Assembly (NCBI GenBank): GCA_964544115.1
Contig: CAZJBP010000106.1
Location: forward strand, 1-13,463
Origin: CAZJBP01 sp964544115
GTDB taxonomy: Bacteria; Verrucomicrobiota; Kiritimatiellia; UBA8416; JADHWI01
Direction of reading: 5' to 3'
Length of the DNA stretch: 13,463 nucleotides
The notes under the pieces are model-generated. The model was given only the letters and a program-made list of their open reading frames with translations, was not told the origin of the DNA and made no database searches. The position numbers were made by a program, and so were the translations under genes. Every line of letters begins with the position of its first letter. The first letter of the stretch is position 1. Positions 1 through 7,346 of the stretch are shown here, in pieces.

Positions 1-3000
1 CATCAATGTCTTAAGACTTTCCGCGGAAAGCCAGGCAATGTACTCGCTGTTGTCGTAGTGATGGGCGCCCTTGTTTGGTCCAATAAAAATCTTTGCGAAT
101 GTGAAGCCATCCAACGTAGGCCAGGAGAAGACGCCAAAACGGCCGTTGTACCGCTGCCACCAGAGCCGCTTGAAAATCGTCTCACCGTAGCGTCGCTTCT
201 CGCCCGGGGTCATGTTCCACCCGTGGACGTACAGGAGGTACTTATCGGCTTCGGGCGTGTAAGCGTCCATCGATTGAACTTCATCGGCTGTTGACTGGAC
301 TTGAACGTTCCAGTTGGCGCCGCTGCCCGCTGCCTCGCCAGCCTCATAGATATCGTAGAAGCGGCTGATCGGCAGCAGCCTGAGTCGCACACTTCGTTCG
401 CAGAACAAATGTCCGCCGATCTTGACCGTTGCCGTGAATCTGCCGTCGCCGGCAGTCTTCCCCTCCAGCAGGAAGCAGTTGGTCTTGCCCGGCTCCACAT
501 AGCTTGGTTCCAGTGCCACAAGCCCCGAGCCTATCGTATACAGCCGTTCTTCGTCCTTCTGGATGGTGGCTATGTTCGTCGAGAAGAGGTAATTGAAGGC
601 GTTTGTGCCGGCGCCGTTGGTTACGGCCTTGAAAAGATTCGCCTCGGGGGCACCATCTACTGGCACAAATGAGGCGAATGTGGCAAGGTCGGGCACAGTG
701 TCGAGAAGCGTGTCAACGTACAGGTGGACGCGGGTGAAATCCTCCAGGTCGCGGCGACAGTCCCCGTTCCACCAGAGGACAGGATGGTTCCCAATGCGGT
801 CGTCATTGCAGTCGGGCTGGGGAGAGCCTTCGCAGACGTCATCCTCTGCGTAGTAGAAATTGAAGTCCAGAGGGAATGTCAGGCTACAGTCCCAGTCGAA
901 GTGCAGGCAATCGCAGTCGTCGTTCACCCAGAACAGGCAGTCCTTGTCCATGCGGTCCCAGAAGTTAACTTGCAGGTTGCGGTTGGTGCCGCCGTCCATG
1001 GCGATGTCGACCAGTACAACGGTCAGAACGTTCGTGTCGGCACTGCGCACGACGCCGTTGGTGTCTCTGTAACTGAAGACGACCACCACATCGCCAATCT
1101 CGACGCTGTTGGTGAGGCCCTCCACCCAGAAGTTAGTGTGCGGGAAGTCGCCGAGCGTCTCCAGGTCCTCGCCGTCGCCGAGCGTCCACTCGATGCGGTT
1201 CGTGCCCGCAGCCACGCCCACGAGGCAGTTGGACACGGCCCCCTTATGCGGCCCGTCCCAAATGCTGATGCGGTTAGTTCCGGTCACGATCTCAAGTACG
1301 ACCGTGCCGATGGGCAGGTTCGTGGGCCCAAGCCGTACGGGCATGCGCGCAAGATCGTCCTCGTTCGTGCTGACTGCCGCGGAGCCAACCACGTCTTGGC
1401 AATCGTTCGTGCCATCCTCGTTGTCGTCGTCGTTGTTGATGGCGACGAAACGTCCGGGTGGTGTAGCTTCCATCATGTCCTCCGTTGTCGAGAAGACGCC
1501 ATCGAAGTTCAGGTCTACGTCAATATCGGTCAGCAGGACGTAGAGCTGGGCGGTTCTGTTCGAGGCGTCGAAAACGGTTGTCGGTTCGTCTTCCCAGTGG
1601 TCGCCCATGATGCCGTTCGTGTCCCCGATCACGAAGCCTGCGGCGAAGATCCAACCTGTCGGCCCGCCCTGGCCTTGGAGGTAGATCTGGTAGTCGTAGT
1701 CGGCATTGGGGTAGTTGGTGTAGTCGGGCCGTGTGGTGAAGTGCACAAGGCTGATGTCATAAGTGGCGCCATTCTCGAATGGATACTCGCCCGTCATCGG
1801 AGCGCCGTAGGCCGTGTTCGTGGCGACCACCGCGTCACTGGCGTTGGTCTGGTTGACGACGCTCAGCACGTACTTCTCGGACTTGCTGGCCCCGTTGGTG
1901 TCGCCGAAGGCGTACCATAGCGTCAGCGTGTCCGGCGCATAGGCATCGGCCGGTGCTCCAGAGGCGGCCGCGTCGGCGCCATCCGGCACGCTGTCCCCGT
2001 CCGTATCGGCACATGCCGGGTCGGCGTCCCAGGCATATTCGGCAGCATCAGACAACCCGTCCCCGTCGGCGTCGCCCGAGCCGCTGTTGGCCAGGCTTCC
2101 GAAGTGGACTATCTCCCATGCGTCGGCCATGCCGTCACTGTCGGCATCGCAGAACTCGTCGGCGCCGATGTCTACCTGGGTGCCGCGGATGCGCGGTTCA
2201 TCGTCGATGTCCGTTGAGGATGACATCCACGGAGCGTTCGTGCCGGAGTCGATGCAGGGGGAGCCGGCCAGCAGGCGGCAGAGCACCGGCGTCATGGATG
2301 GGGCATTCGTCAGGTTGCCGGTGCCGCTCGCGCCGCCCTGGACGCAGGAATGGTGCGACGCCACCCCGCTGGACGCCTGGTCCGGCGCGTTGCCCCAGAG
2401 TATGGTGTTGGCGTTGGTCGCGGCGCCGCCCTCGGTTGCGGCTACACCGCCTCCGGCCAGGCGCGTGCGGTTGCCGACCACCGTGCAGTTCTCGATGGAG
2501 AGTCGGCCGGTCGCACCCTTGACGTTCACCCCGCCACCATAGCCAAACGACCGGTTCCGGGCGATCAGGCAGTTGCGTAGGACGGCGTCGGACTCCTTTA
2601 CACGCACCCCGGCCCCGTCGGCATGCGCCCAGTTGTCCACGATCTGGCAGCCGACGACGCTGACGACCGAGGACAGGCAGCCTATGCCGGCGCCGTCCAC
2701 CGCCGTGTTGCCGCTGAACGTGCAGGAGTCGAAGGCGGCCGTGCCTTCTTTCACATAGGCCCCGCCGCCGTGGTCCCATGCCCAGTTGCCACTGAACAGG
2801 CAGTTCGTCACAACCGGATCGGCCCCGTCGCTGGAGAACAGTCCGCCGCCGTTGTCTTCGGCGACGTTGCCCGAGAGTGTGCAGTCCGTCAGCACCGGGT
2901 CGGAGCTGTCCTTGCAGCGGACACCGCCGCCGTCGGCCCCGGCCCGGTTGCCCTCGATGACGCAGGCCGAAAGCGTCAGGTCGCTGTTATCGTTCAGGTG

Positions 3001-5553
3001 GACGGCGCCGCCGTCATTCGCGGCGGTGTTCGTGTAGAAGGCACAGCCCTCGAACGTCAGGTCCGCCTTCTCGATGGCCGCCGCGCCGCCATCGGAGCCT
3101 GCGTGGTTGTTGGCGAAGAGCGTGCCGGAGATGACGACCCCGTCCGCGCCGTCAGGGCAGTACAACGCCCCTCCCTTGTCTCCTGCCTCGTTACCGTCGA
3201 AGACGCAGTCCAAGACACGAGCGGCGGTACTGCTGTCCTTGAGCCGCAGCGCGCCCCCGTCATCTTGGGCATGGTTGCCCGTCAGGATACAATCCCGGAT
3301 CGTGGGCGAAGCGTCATCGCAATACACCGCGCCGCCGTCCTCGGTTGCAACGCAGTTGGTCACGAGGCACTGGTAGACGGTGGCCGCGGTGTTCGAGGCG
3401 AAAAGGATGCCGCCGCCGCTGACCGCGCTGCCGTTGCGGATCGTCACGCGGGCAAGCGCCGCATGGCTGGACTGCGCTCGGTCGAAGGTCACGCCGCGGG
3501 TCGTGTTGCCGCAATCGAGGATCGTCGCAACAGCGCCGTCTTCGCCGATGAGCAGGACTGGATGGGCCGGGAATCGCAAGTTGACGTTGCTCGCGCCGGA
3601 GTAAGTCCCCGCCGCCAGCAGGATGATGTCGTAGTCAACCGTGGCCTGATCGAGCGCTGCCTGGATCTTGGTCGCTCCGGTCGGTGTCAGGGAGAAGCGA
3701 GGTGCAGGAATGGCGTCGTCCTCGCCCGGCAGGCCGTCGGCCGCTTTGTGGGGGTTGCTGTCGTGCTTGCACTCGTAGACGTTGGGGTAGCCGTCGCGGT
3801 CGTAGTCGGTCATGGCGTCGGCGGCATTGGTGGGGCAGAAGCCCCAGATGTACTCCCAACCGTTCGGCATCTGATCGGCGTCGTAGTCGCCTGAGGAGGT
3901 CTGGTTCGTGCTACCGAAGTGGGTCAACTCCCACCAGTCCGGCATGCCGTCGGCATCGCCGTCCACGTCAGCGAGGGAGAAGTCGATGTCCCATACGCTG
4001 TTGGAGAGCAGGAACGGGTTGTTCGTCCATGCGCCCGATGCCTCACGGTCGGCGTCGAAGATGCCATCGGCGTCGGCATCGATCCAGGCTCGCGCCCAGT
4101 ATGTGGTCTGCGGCAGGTCAGCGATGCTGTAGGCGCCCAGCGAGGAGAGGGCGTCGCTATAGGTCAGCGCCATGGAGTTGGAAGCCAGCACGGCGACGGC
4201 GTAGGTGACGCCCGTCTGGCGGCCGGTGTAGGTGAGCGTGCCGTTGATGCTCTGGGGCGGGTCGCACAGGGCGATGGCAAGGTTGCTGACGGAGCCGGAG
4301 AGCCAGAGCGGGCAGTTGGTTGCCGTGCCGGTGGCTTCCCACGGGTCGGGCGCACCGTTGGGGTGCCAGTCGCGCCAGGCCCTGATCCAGTAGTCGGCCA
4401 GGTTGGGGACGCCCTCCACCGCGAAGGCACCGGGCGAGGCGAGAACATCCGACCGGCCGGTGTCCCACGAGTTCGACGCCTTGACCGCCACGACGTAGAT
4501 CGGGCCGGTCTGCGGGGTGTTGCTGTGGGTCACGCTGCCGCTGACGGTCACGGGGTAACTGTCAGCGTCTTCCGGATCGCTGTGATACATGAGTTCTTCG
4601 CGTGCGTCTGCGAACCCGTCTTCGTCGCCATCGATGCCGCCCACGCCGATGCGGTAGTACCGCGACGCGACGTTCGTCGCGTCGGTGTCCGTCCAGGCGA
4701 TGCTCGTGGCTGACGTTGACACGGCGGCGGTGCCCAGCAGGTCCCACCAATACGCGATCAGGTCATCCGTGCCGAAGATGTCCAAGCCGTTGGTGAAGTC
4801 GTCGGGATAGGCGATGGTCAGCGTCATCCCCGTGGCGGAGTGTTCCAGCCCGGCAATGGTCAACTCCTCCACCGAGGTCCTCATCGCCAGGCGTTGCGCC
4901 GACGCCTCGTCCAACACTGATTTCCGCGATGCAGTCGCGGAAATCAAAGCCACGAAGTGGCTCAGGTCCTCGGCGGGCAGGAGCGCGTAGCGGCCCACGA
5001 TGCGGCTGGAGTCGAACATGGCAGCGATCCAGGGCGCGTACTCACGGTAGAGGGCTGCCTTTTCGGCGCTGCCGCAGAGCGCCTCCAGCGGCCACAGCGG
5101 GTCGTAGTCCAGCGGAGCCGGGATGCGGGCCAACTCACTCCCGCCGCAGGTGACCACGCGGGAGCGGGTCAGCGGGTCCTCGACCACCAGCACGGGGTAG
5201 ACCGCCACGCCCAGCCGTTCGGCCGCAACGAGGGTCTTGAGGGCTTCCTGAGAGAACCCGCCGGACGCGAAGTCCGCGGCGACGACCTGTTCGGCGAGCA
5301 CCAGCGGAACCTCGCACGGCGGCAGCAGCGGCGCCCAACGCAGTTGGTCGTCCTCGAAGCGCTCGACCAGGGCCTCGAACGAATCGACCTGTGACGCCTT
5401 GAGCGAGGCGTAGTAGCGCTGATTGAAGACCACCGTGTCCAGCCACTGCTTCGCGGCGAGAACGACGGCGGCCAGCAGCACCGTGGCGGCGGCCGCCGAG
5501 AACAGCACGATGCCGAGGCGTACCGCACCCCTGAACGACACCCCGCGGAACAT
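1..5553 (-). CDS. Giant surface protein: N-terminal anchor, calcium repeats, Pmp-like beta-helix, C-terminal alpha/beta-hydrolase start (C-terminus beyond window)
   Basis: An open frame runs from the ATG at 5553 to the window edge: 1851 residues, no stop, so the C-terminus is missing. The start is supported by AAGGGAG seven bases upstream and a hydrophobic segment at residues 11-34, a signal anchor or signal peptide. Order of modules: an N-terminal module (about 94-325) ending in an Asp-rich DGDEDGFADAREEL segment; two related beta modules (about 335-520) sharing 'Y..AV.ASNS' and 'YW.RAW.D'; calcium-type repeats (about 530-605); a choice-of-anchor-Q style beta-helix (about 620-1130, ending DIGADEF); more Asp repeats (about 1130-1190); a long Thr-Asn-rich beta region; an acidic Cys-rich module (about 1535-1611) with FWVNDDCDC and DLEDFTRVHLYV; and from about 1773 YLLYVHGWNM, typical of the oxyanion-side HG of alpha/beta hydrolases. 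The catalytic Ser would lie outside the window. The protein is probably a cell-surface hydrolase or adhesin. Substrate unknown. Confidence 0.9.
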   Translation of the reverse strand, partial: MFRGVSFRGAVRLGIVLFSAAAATVLLAAVVLAAKQWLDTVVFNQRYYASLKASQVDSFEALVERFEDDQLRWAPLLPPCEVPLVLAEQVVAADFASGGFSQEALKTLVAAERLGVAVYPVLVVEDPLTRSRVVTCGGSELARIPAPLDYDPLWPLEALCGSAEKAALYREYAPWIAAMFDSSRIVGRYALLPAEDLSHFVALISATASRKSVLDEASAQRLAMRTSVEELTIAGLEHSATGMTLTIAYPDDFTNGLDIFGTDDLIAYWWDLLGTAAVSTSATSIAWTDTDATNVASRYYRIGVGGIDGDEDGFADAREELMYHSDPEDADSYPVTVSGSVTHSNTPQTGPIYVVAVKASNSWDTGRSDVLASPGAFAVEGVPNLADYWIRAWRDWHPNGAPDPWEATGTATNCPLWLSGSVSNLAIALCDPPQSINGTLTYTGRQTGVTYAVAVLASNSMALTYSDALSSLGAYSIADLPQTTYWARAWIDADADGIFDADREASGAWTNNPFLLSNSVWDIDFSLADVDGDADGMPDWWELTHFGSTNQTSSGDYDADQMPNGWEYIWGFCPTNAADAMTDYDRDGYPNVYECKHDSNPHKAADGLPGEDDAIPAPRFSLTPTGATKIQAALDQATVDYDIILLAAGTYSGASNVNLRFPAHPVLLIGEDGAVATILDCGNTTRGVTFDRAQSSHAALARVTIRNGSAVSGGGILFASNTAATVYQCLVTNCVATEDGGAVYCDDASPTIRDCILTGNHAQDDGGALRLKDSSTAARVLDCVFDGNEAGDKGGALYCPDGADGVVISGTLFANNHAGSDGGAAAIEKADLTFEGCAFYTNTAANDGGAVHLNDNSDLTLSACVIEGNRAGADGGGVRCKDSSDPVLTDCTLSGNVAEDNGGGLFSSDGADPVVTNCLFSGNWAWDHGGGAYVKEGTAAFDSCTFSGNTAVDGAGIGCLSSVVSVVGCQIVDNWAHADGAGVRVKESDAVLRNCLIARNRSFGYGGGVNVKGATGRLSIENCTVVGNRTRLAGGGVAATEGGAATNANTILWGNAPDQASSGVASHHSCVQGGASGTGNLTNAPSMTPVLCRLLAGSPCIDSGTNAPWMSSSTDIDDEPRIRGTQVDIGADEFCDADSDGMADAWEIVHFGSLANSGSGDADGDGLSDAAEYAWDADPACADTDGDSVPDGADAAASGAPADAYAPDTLTLWYAFGDTNGASKSEKYVLSVVNQTNASDAVVATNTAYGAPMTGEYPFENGATYDISLVHFTTRPDYTNYPNADYDYQIYLQGQGGPTGWIFAAGFVIGDTNGIMGDHWEDEPTTVFDASNRTAQLYVLLTDIDVDLNFDGVFSTTEDMMEATPPGRFVAINNDDDNEDGTNDCQDVVGSAAVSTNEDDLARMPVRLGPTNLPIGTVVLEIVTGTNRISIWDGPHKGAVSNCLVGVAAGTNRIEWTLGDGEDLETLGDFPHTNFWVEGLTNSVEIGDVVVVFSYRDTNGVVRSADTNVLTVVLVDIAMDGGTNRNLQVNFWDRMDKDCLFWVNDDCDCLHFDWDCSLTFPLDFNFYYAEDDVCEGSPQPDCNDDRIGNHPVLWWNGDCRRDLEDFTRVHLYVDTLLDTVPDLATFASFVPVDGAPEANLFKAVTNGAGTNAFNYLFSTNIATIQKDEERLYTIGSGLVALEPSYVEPGKTNCFLLEGKTAGDGRFTATVKIGGHLFCERSVRLRLLPISRFYDIYEAGEAAGSGANWNVQVQSTADEVQSMDAYTPEADKYLLYVHGWNMTPGEKRRYGETIFKRLWWQRYNGRFGVFSWPTLDGFTFAKIFIGPNKGAHHYDNSEYIAWLSAESLKTLM
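17..30. repeat. 14-bp perfect palindrome sharing the TTTCCGCG half-site
   Basis: CTTTCCGCGGAAAG is a perfect palindrome within the hydrolase end of the minus-strand gene, coding for LSAES. Its TTTCCGCG arm is also the core of the inverted repeat at 4919-4945. I found no third TTTCCGCG in the window. Confidence 0.5.
2390..3420 (-). repeat. Thirteen tandem beta-helix repeats of about 26-28 residues
   Basis: Within the giant protein (residues about 710-1055) the pattern DGG(A/G)-x(6-10)-x-x-C-x(4)-N-x-A recurs thirteen times. Examples are DGGAVYCDDASPTIRDCILT, DGGGVRCKDSSDPVLTDC and HGGGAYVKEGTAAFDSC. The GGA/GGG turn and following F/L-x-G-N resemble the GGA(I/L/V) and FxxN repeats of chlamydial polymorphic membrane proteins and choice-of-anchor-Q domains. 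Eleven of thirteen repeats carry Cys at the same place, a ladder along one face of the predicted helix. Two repeats lack it: the one with VVISGTLFANN and the last, NANTILWGN. Confidence 0.8.
4919..4945. repeat. Perfect 11-bp inverted repeat inside the surface-protein gene
   Basis: GATTTCCGCGA (4919-4929) and TCGCGGAAATC (4935-4945) are perfect complements around the 5-base loop TGCAG. The element lies inside coding sequence of the minus-strand gene and is read in frame as ISATASRKS. It falls between two blocks that align with the paralogous gene at 6249-7346, where a short variable linker is expected. This looks like a small palindromic insertion tolerated by the reading frame. Origin unknown. 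Confidence 0.75.
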
Positions 5554-5560
5554 GCGCACG

Positions 5561-5567
5561 CTCCCTT
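5561..5567 (-). promoter_or_regulatory. Ribosome binding site of the giant surface protein
   Basis: On the minus strand AAGGGAG lies seven bases before the ATG at 5553. It is the only good Shine-Dalgarno match near the N-terminal hydrophobic segment and fixes the start. Confidence 0.7.
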
Positions 5568-5784
5568 CGCGCCCCTCGGCGTCGGGCAAGACGGACCCGT
5601 GGCACCCCGCCGCACTCCGTCGCACCCCGTCCGACCCAAGTTACGCTGGGTAGGAATTACTGGCACCGGAGCAGGTATGGTGTCAACAGCATACTTGCAG
5701 CCCGAATTGATGCGCCTGAGGGCAGCCCCCACGCCCGCCCCAGCCGCCGCACGCCGCGTCGCCGTTCCGCTGGGCATCACCCAT

Positions 5785-5821
5785 CGTTTGGAGCCGCCAA
5801 ACGAGCACGTGCGGGCACGTG
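5785..5821. promoter_or_regulatory. Candidate operator cluster: stem-loop followed by tandem CACGTG sites
   Basis: A perfect 7-bp stem (CGTTTGG 5785-5791, CCAAACG 5797-5803, 5-base loop) is followed directly by GCACGTGC and GCACGTGG. The two CACGTG palindromes start at 5806 and 5816, one helical turn apart, as expected for two dimers bound on the same face of DNA. The site lies between divergent genes. The function is inferred; no regulator gene is present in the window. Confidence 0.35.
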
Positions 5822-6236
5822 GCGCCTCACGCCGCCGCTTTCAGCCCCAGGAGCCTGAGTTTGCCCTCGCCCCCAGCCACTCTCGGCACATGTGCGCCAG
5901 TTACCAGGCGGGACAACGGCGTCAAGGGATGCCAGCGGCACCGCTACTGCGCCGTCGAAGGCGACCTGACGGCGGCGATCCCCGATCAAAGCCGCCGACC
6001 GTCCAGGAAGAAGGCATCGTGCCATCCTTTCGCCTTCGGCAGCCGCTCCTTGTGCAAACCACCCCGTTTCGGTGGTGAGCCGACAATTAGGTTGCTGATC
6101 GCTTTCCGAAATCACTTGCCGCAACTGTGTTGACCGTGCCAAAGTCGCGCATGTTGGCTCGGATGTCCTGACAACAGCCTGGCGACATGGCCGCATGCTG
6201 TCGCTGTGCGGGAGTGTTGTTCGGCGGTCTTGGGTC

Positions 6237-6244
6237 AAGGGGGG
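6237..6244 (+). promoter_or_regulatory. Ribosome binding site supporting the GTG start at 6249
   Basis: AAGGGGGG ends four bases before GTG 6249 (AAGG sits eight bases before it). The in-frame ATG at 6195 has no comparable match upstream. This is why the shorter start was chosen for the following gene. Confidence 0.5.
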
Positions 6245-6248
6245 TGTC

Positions 6249-7346
6249 GTGTTCAAAGTCGTCTCTTCCGCAGCGGCGATTGTTTCTACAGTCTTCTCTC
6301 TCGCCGCGGGCACCTGTTCGGGTTCGCCGCCCGTCGTCAGCGACCTTGGCTCGCTTGAAGGAGTGGTCAACGGCGCGTGGACGAACGAGACCATCTCCCG
6401 CGCCGTGCCGCCCACGCCATTCCCGTACAATACTGACCTCGGAGTCGTGAGCTTTGCGTCGAACTTCGATACGAACTTCCTCTCGATACTCACTCCGGTC
6501 ACGAACGGCACGGTGACGCTCTATCCGCTGCTGGTGACCGAGACGAACGCCTCGCCACGCGAGCGGGTCTTTCTGAACGCCTCCAGCGTTGCCGTCCACA
6601 CGGCCTCGGTCGACCTCGTGGACTACCCCGAAGCGTGGGTTCAGGAGGTCTATGGGGCTCCGCCTGCGTGGTTCAGCGGCAACACGCTGTCGAACTGGTA
6701 CGCGATCCGCGACCCCAGCCGCCAGAGGGTCCGCCTCTCGCTCTTGGCGACCTCGGATGTGCCGGCCTATGTCGCGGCGCTGACGAACTCGCTCGCCTCG
6801 GTCGGGTCGGGCACCAACGCGGTCCCCCTGCTCGATCTCTACAGCAACGACATCGCCTTTGTGGGCATGGCGGCCGGCGAGGGGAGTCCCGCCTTGTACC
6901 TGCACGCACCGGAGGAGGTGGCCCGGCTCGACCTTTTCGACTCGACCAGCCTGGTCGCCGCGGCAGGCGGCTGGTGGCTGGCCGCCACCCTGGACCATGC
7001 GGCCGACCCCCTGGCGTGGAGCGCTGCCGCCGGCATCTCCAACGCCTTCTACTGCGCCGGAGACGCGGACACCGATACCGATGCCGACGGGCTGTCCGAC
7101 ATCCGGGAGCTTCGCCTCTATGGCACGGACTTGAACGAAAGCGACACCGACGGCGACGGCCTCTCCGACGGCGAGGAAGTCCTGACCTATGACCTCGACC
7201 CGCTTGACGCTGACTCGGATGGGGATGGCATTGAAGACGGCGACGAGATTGTCGGGCGCACGGGCCCACATAATGCCGACGCGAGTGCGCCCATAGGGAC
7301 CATTGTCTGTCCGGCGTCCGGGAACGCGGGGAGTTGGATGCCATGA
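6249..7346 (+). CDS. Exported calcium-repeat protein coupled to the RHS toxin gene; paralogue of the giant protein's N-terminal module
   Basis: The protein is 365 residues from GTG 6249, or 383 from the in-frame ATG 6195. The longer form adds RRSWVK, slightly Tat-like, before the hydrophobic stretch. From 6249 the N-terminus is a short signal peptide (VFKVVSSAAAIVSTVFSLAAG). Residues about 69-270 form a module that I align by eye with residues about 94-310 of the divergent giant protein: FAS...F, YPLLVTE against YPVLVVE, a hydrophobic LSLLATSDVPAYVAAL against ALLPAEDLSHFVAL, and FYCAG against YYRIG. Residues 271-338 carry thrombospondin type-3 like Asp repeats (DADTDTDADGLSD, SDTDGDGLSD, DADSDGDGIEDGDE), which bind calcium in that family. 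Its stop overlaps the RHS start as ATGA, so the two are translationally coupled. I infer a cell-envelope partner, anchor or chaperone of the RHS protein; no enzymatic motif is visible. Confidence 0.85.
   Translation: MFKVVSSAAAIVSTVFSLAAGTCSGSPPVVSDLGSLEGVVNGAWTNETISRAVPPTPFPYNTDLGVVSFASNFDTNFLSILTPVTNGTVTLYPLLVTETNASPRERVFLNASSVAVHTASVDLVDYPEAWVQEVYGAPPAWFSGNTLSNWYAIRDPSRQRVRLSLLATSDVPAYVAALTNSLASVGSGTNAVPLLDLYSNDIAFVGMAAGEGSPALYLHAPEEVARLDLFDSTSLVAAAGGWWLAATLDHAADPLAWSAAAGISNAFYCAGDADTDTDADGLSDIRELRLYGTDLNESDTDGDGLSDGEEVLTYDLDPLDADSDGDGIEDGDEIVGRTGPHNADASAPIGTIVCPASGNAGSWMP
7062..7262 (+). repeat. Thrombospondin type-3 like calcium-binding repeats
   Basis: Three tandem D-x-D-x-D-G-(L/I)-x-D units in the C-terminal part of the 6249-7346 product: DTDTDADGLSD, DTDGDGLSD and DSDGDGIEDGDE. 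In the family each binds Ca2+ and stiffens an extracellular stalk. Confidence 0.85.
7328..7333 (+). promoter_or_regulatory. Ribosome binding site fixing the RHS start at 7343
   Basis: GGGGAG lies nine bases before ATG 7343, inside the end of the upstream gene. An in-frame TTG at 7334 directly abuts this site and cannot use it, so ATG 7343 is preferred. The ATG overlaps the upstream TGA (ATGA). Confidence 0.7.

Larger units (their letters stand above)
5554..6248. other. Divergent intergenic region, no convincing gene
   Basis: About 695 bases separate the two divergent genes. Frames here are open by GC bias but Arg/Pro/Ala-rich, with no recognisable protein. The region must hold the control signals of both transcription units. 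Visible structures: CGTTTGG-AGCCG-CCAAACG (5785-5803); two CACGTG sites ten bases apart (5806-5821); GTATG-N10-CATAC (5675-5694), overlapping a minus-strand TTGACA (5681-5686) that lacks a well-spaced -10; and ACCACC-N7-GGTGGT (6058-6076). One short minus-strand stretch around 6000-6065 reads KERLPKAKGWHDAFFLDGRR before a stop. It looks more protein-like than its surroundings and could be a decayed gene remnant, unidentified. Confidence 0.6.

Noticed and set aside
724..1920. 398-codon plus-strand open frame
   Set aside because: Fully antisense to the giant minus-strand gene. The product is Val/Ala-rich with no domain, an artefact of GC-rich codon bias opposite Asp/Asn/Thr codons.
2623..3894. 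423-codon plus-strand open frame
   Set aside because: Antisense to the beta-helix repeats. It is repetitive only because the opposite strand is repetitive, and the minus-strand frame has clear GGA/C-x-x-x-x-N motifs.
5647..5686. Minus-strand sigma-70-like promoter with TTGACA
   Set aside because: The TTGACA is perfect, but no credible -10 lies 16-18 bases downstream (nearest TAATTC is at 21), so I do not list it as a promoter.
5777..6511. 244-codon minus-strand frame covering part of the intergenic region
   Set aside because: It starts inside the opposite gene and has low-complexity Arg/Ala/Gly content and no motif. A shorter decayed fragment in another frame is noted separately.
6087..7271. 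394-codon minus-strand open frame
   Set aside because: Antisense to the calcium-repeat gene. It is Arg/Val-rich with no recognisable domain, while the plus frame has a signal peptide and DxDxDG repeats.
7334..7342. TTG start for the RHS gene
   Set aside because: It directly abuts GGGGAG, leaving no spacing. ATG 7343 has nine bases of spacing and forms an ATGA overlap.
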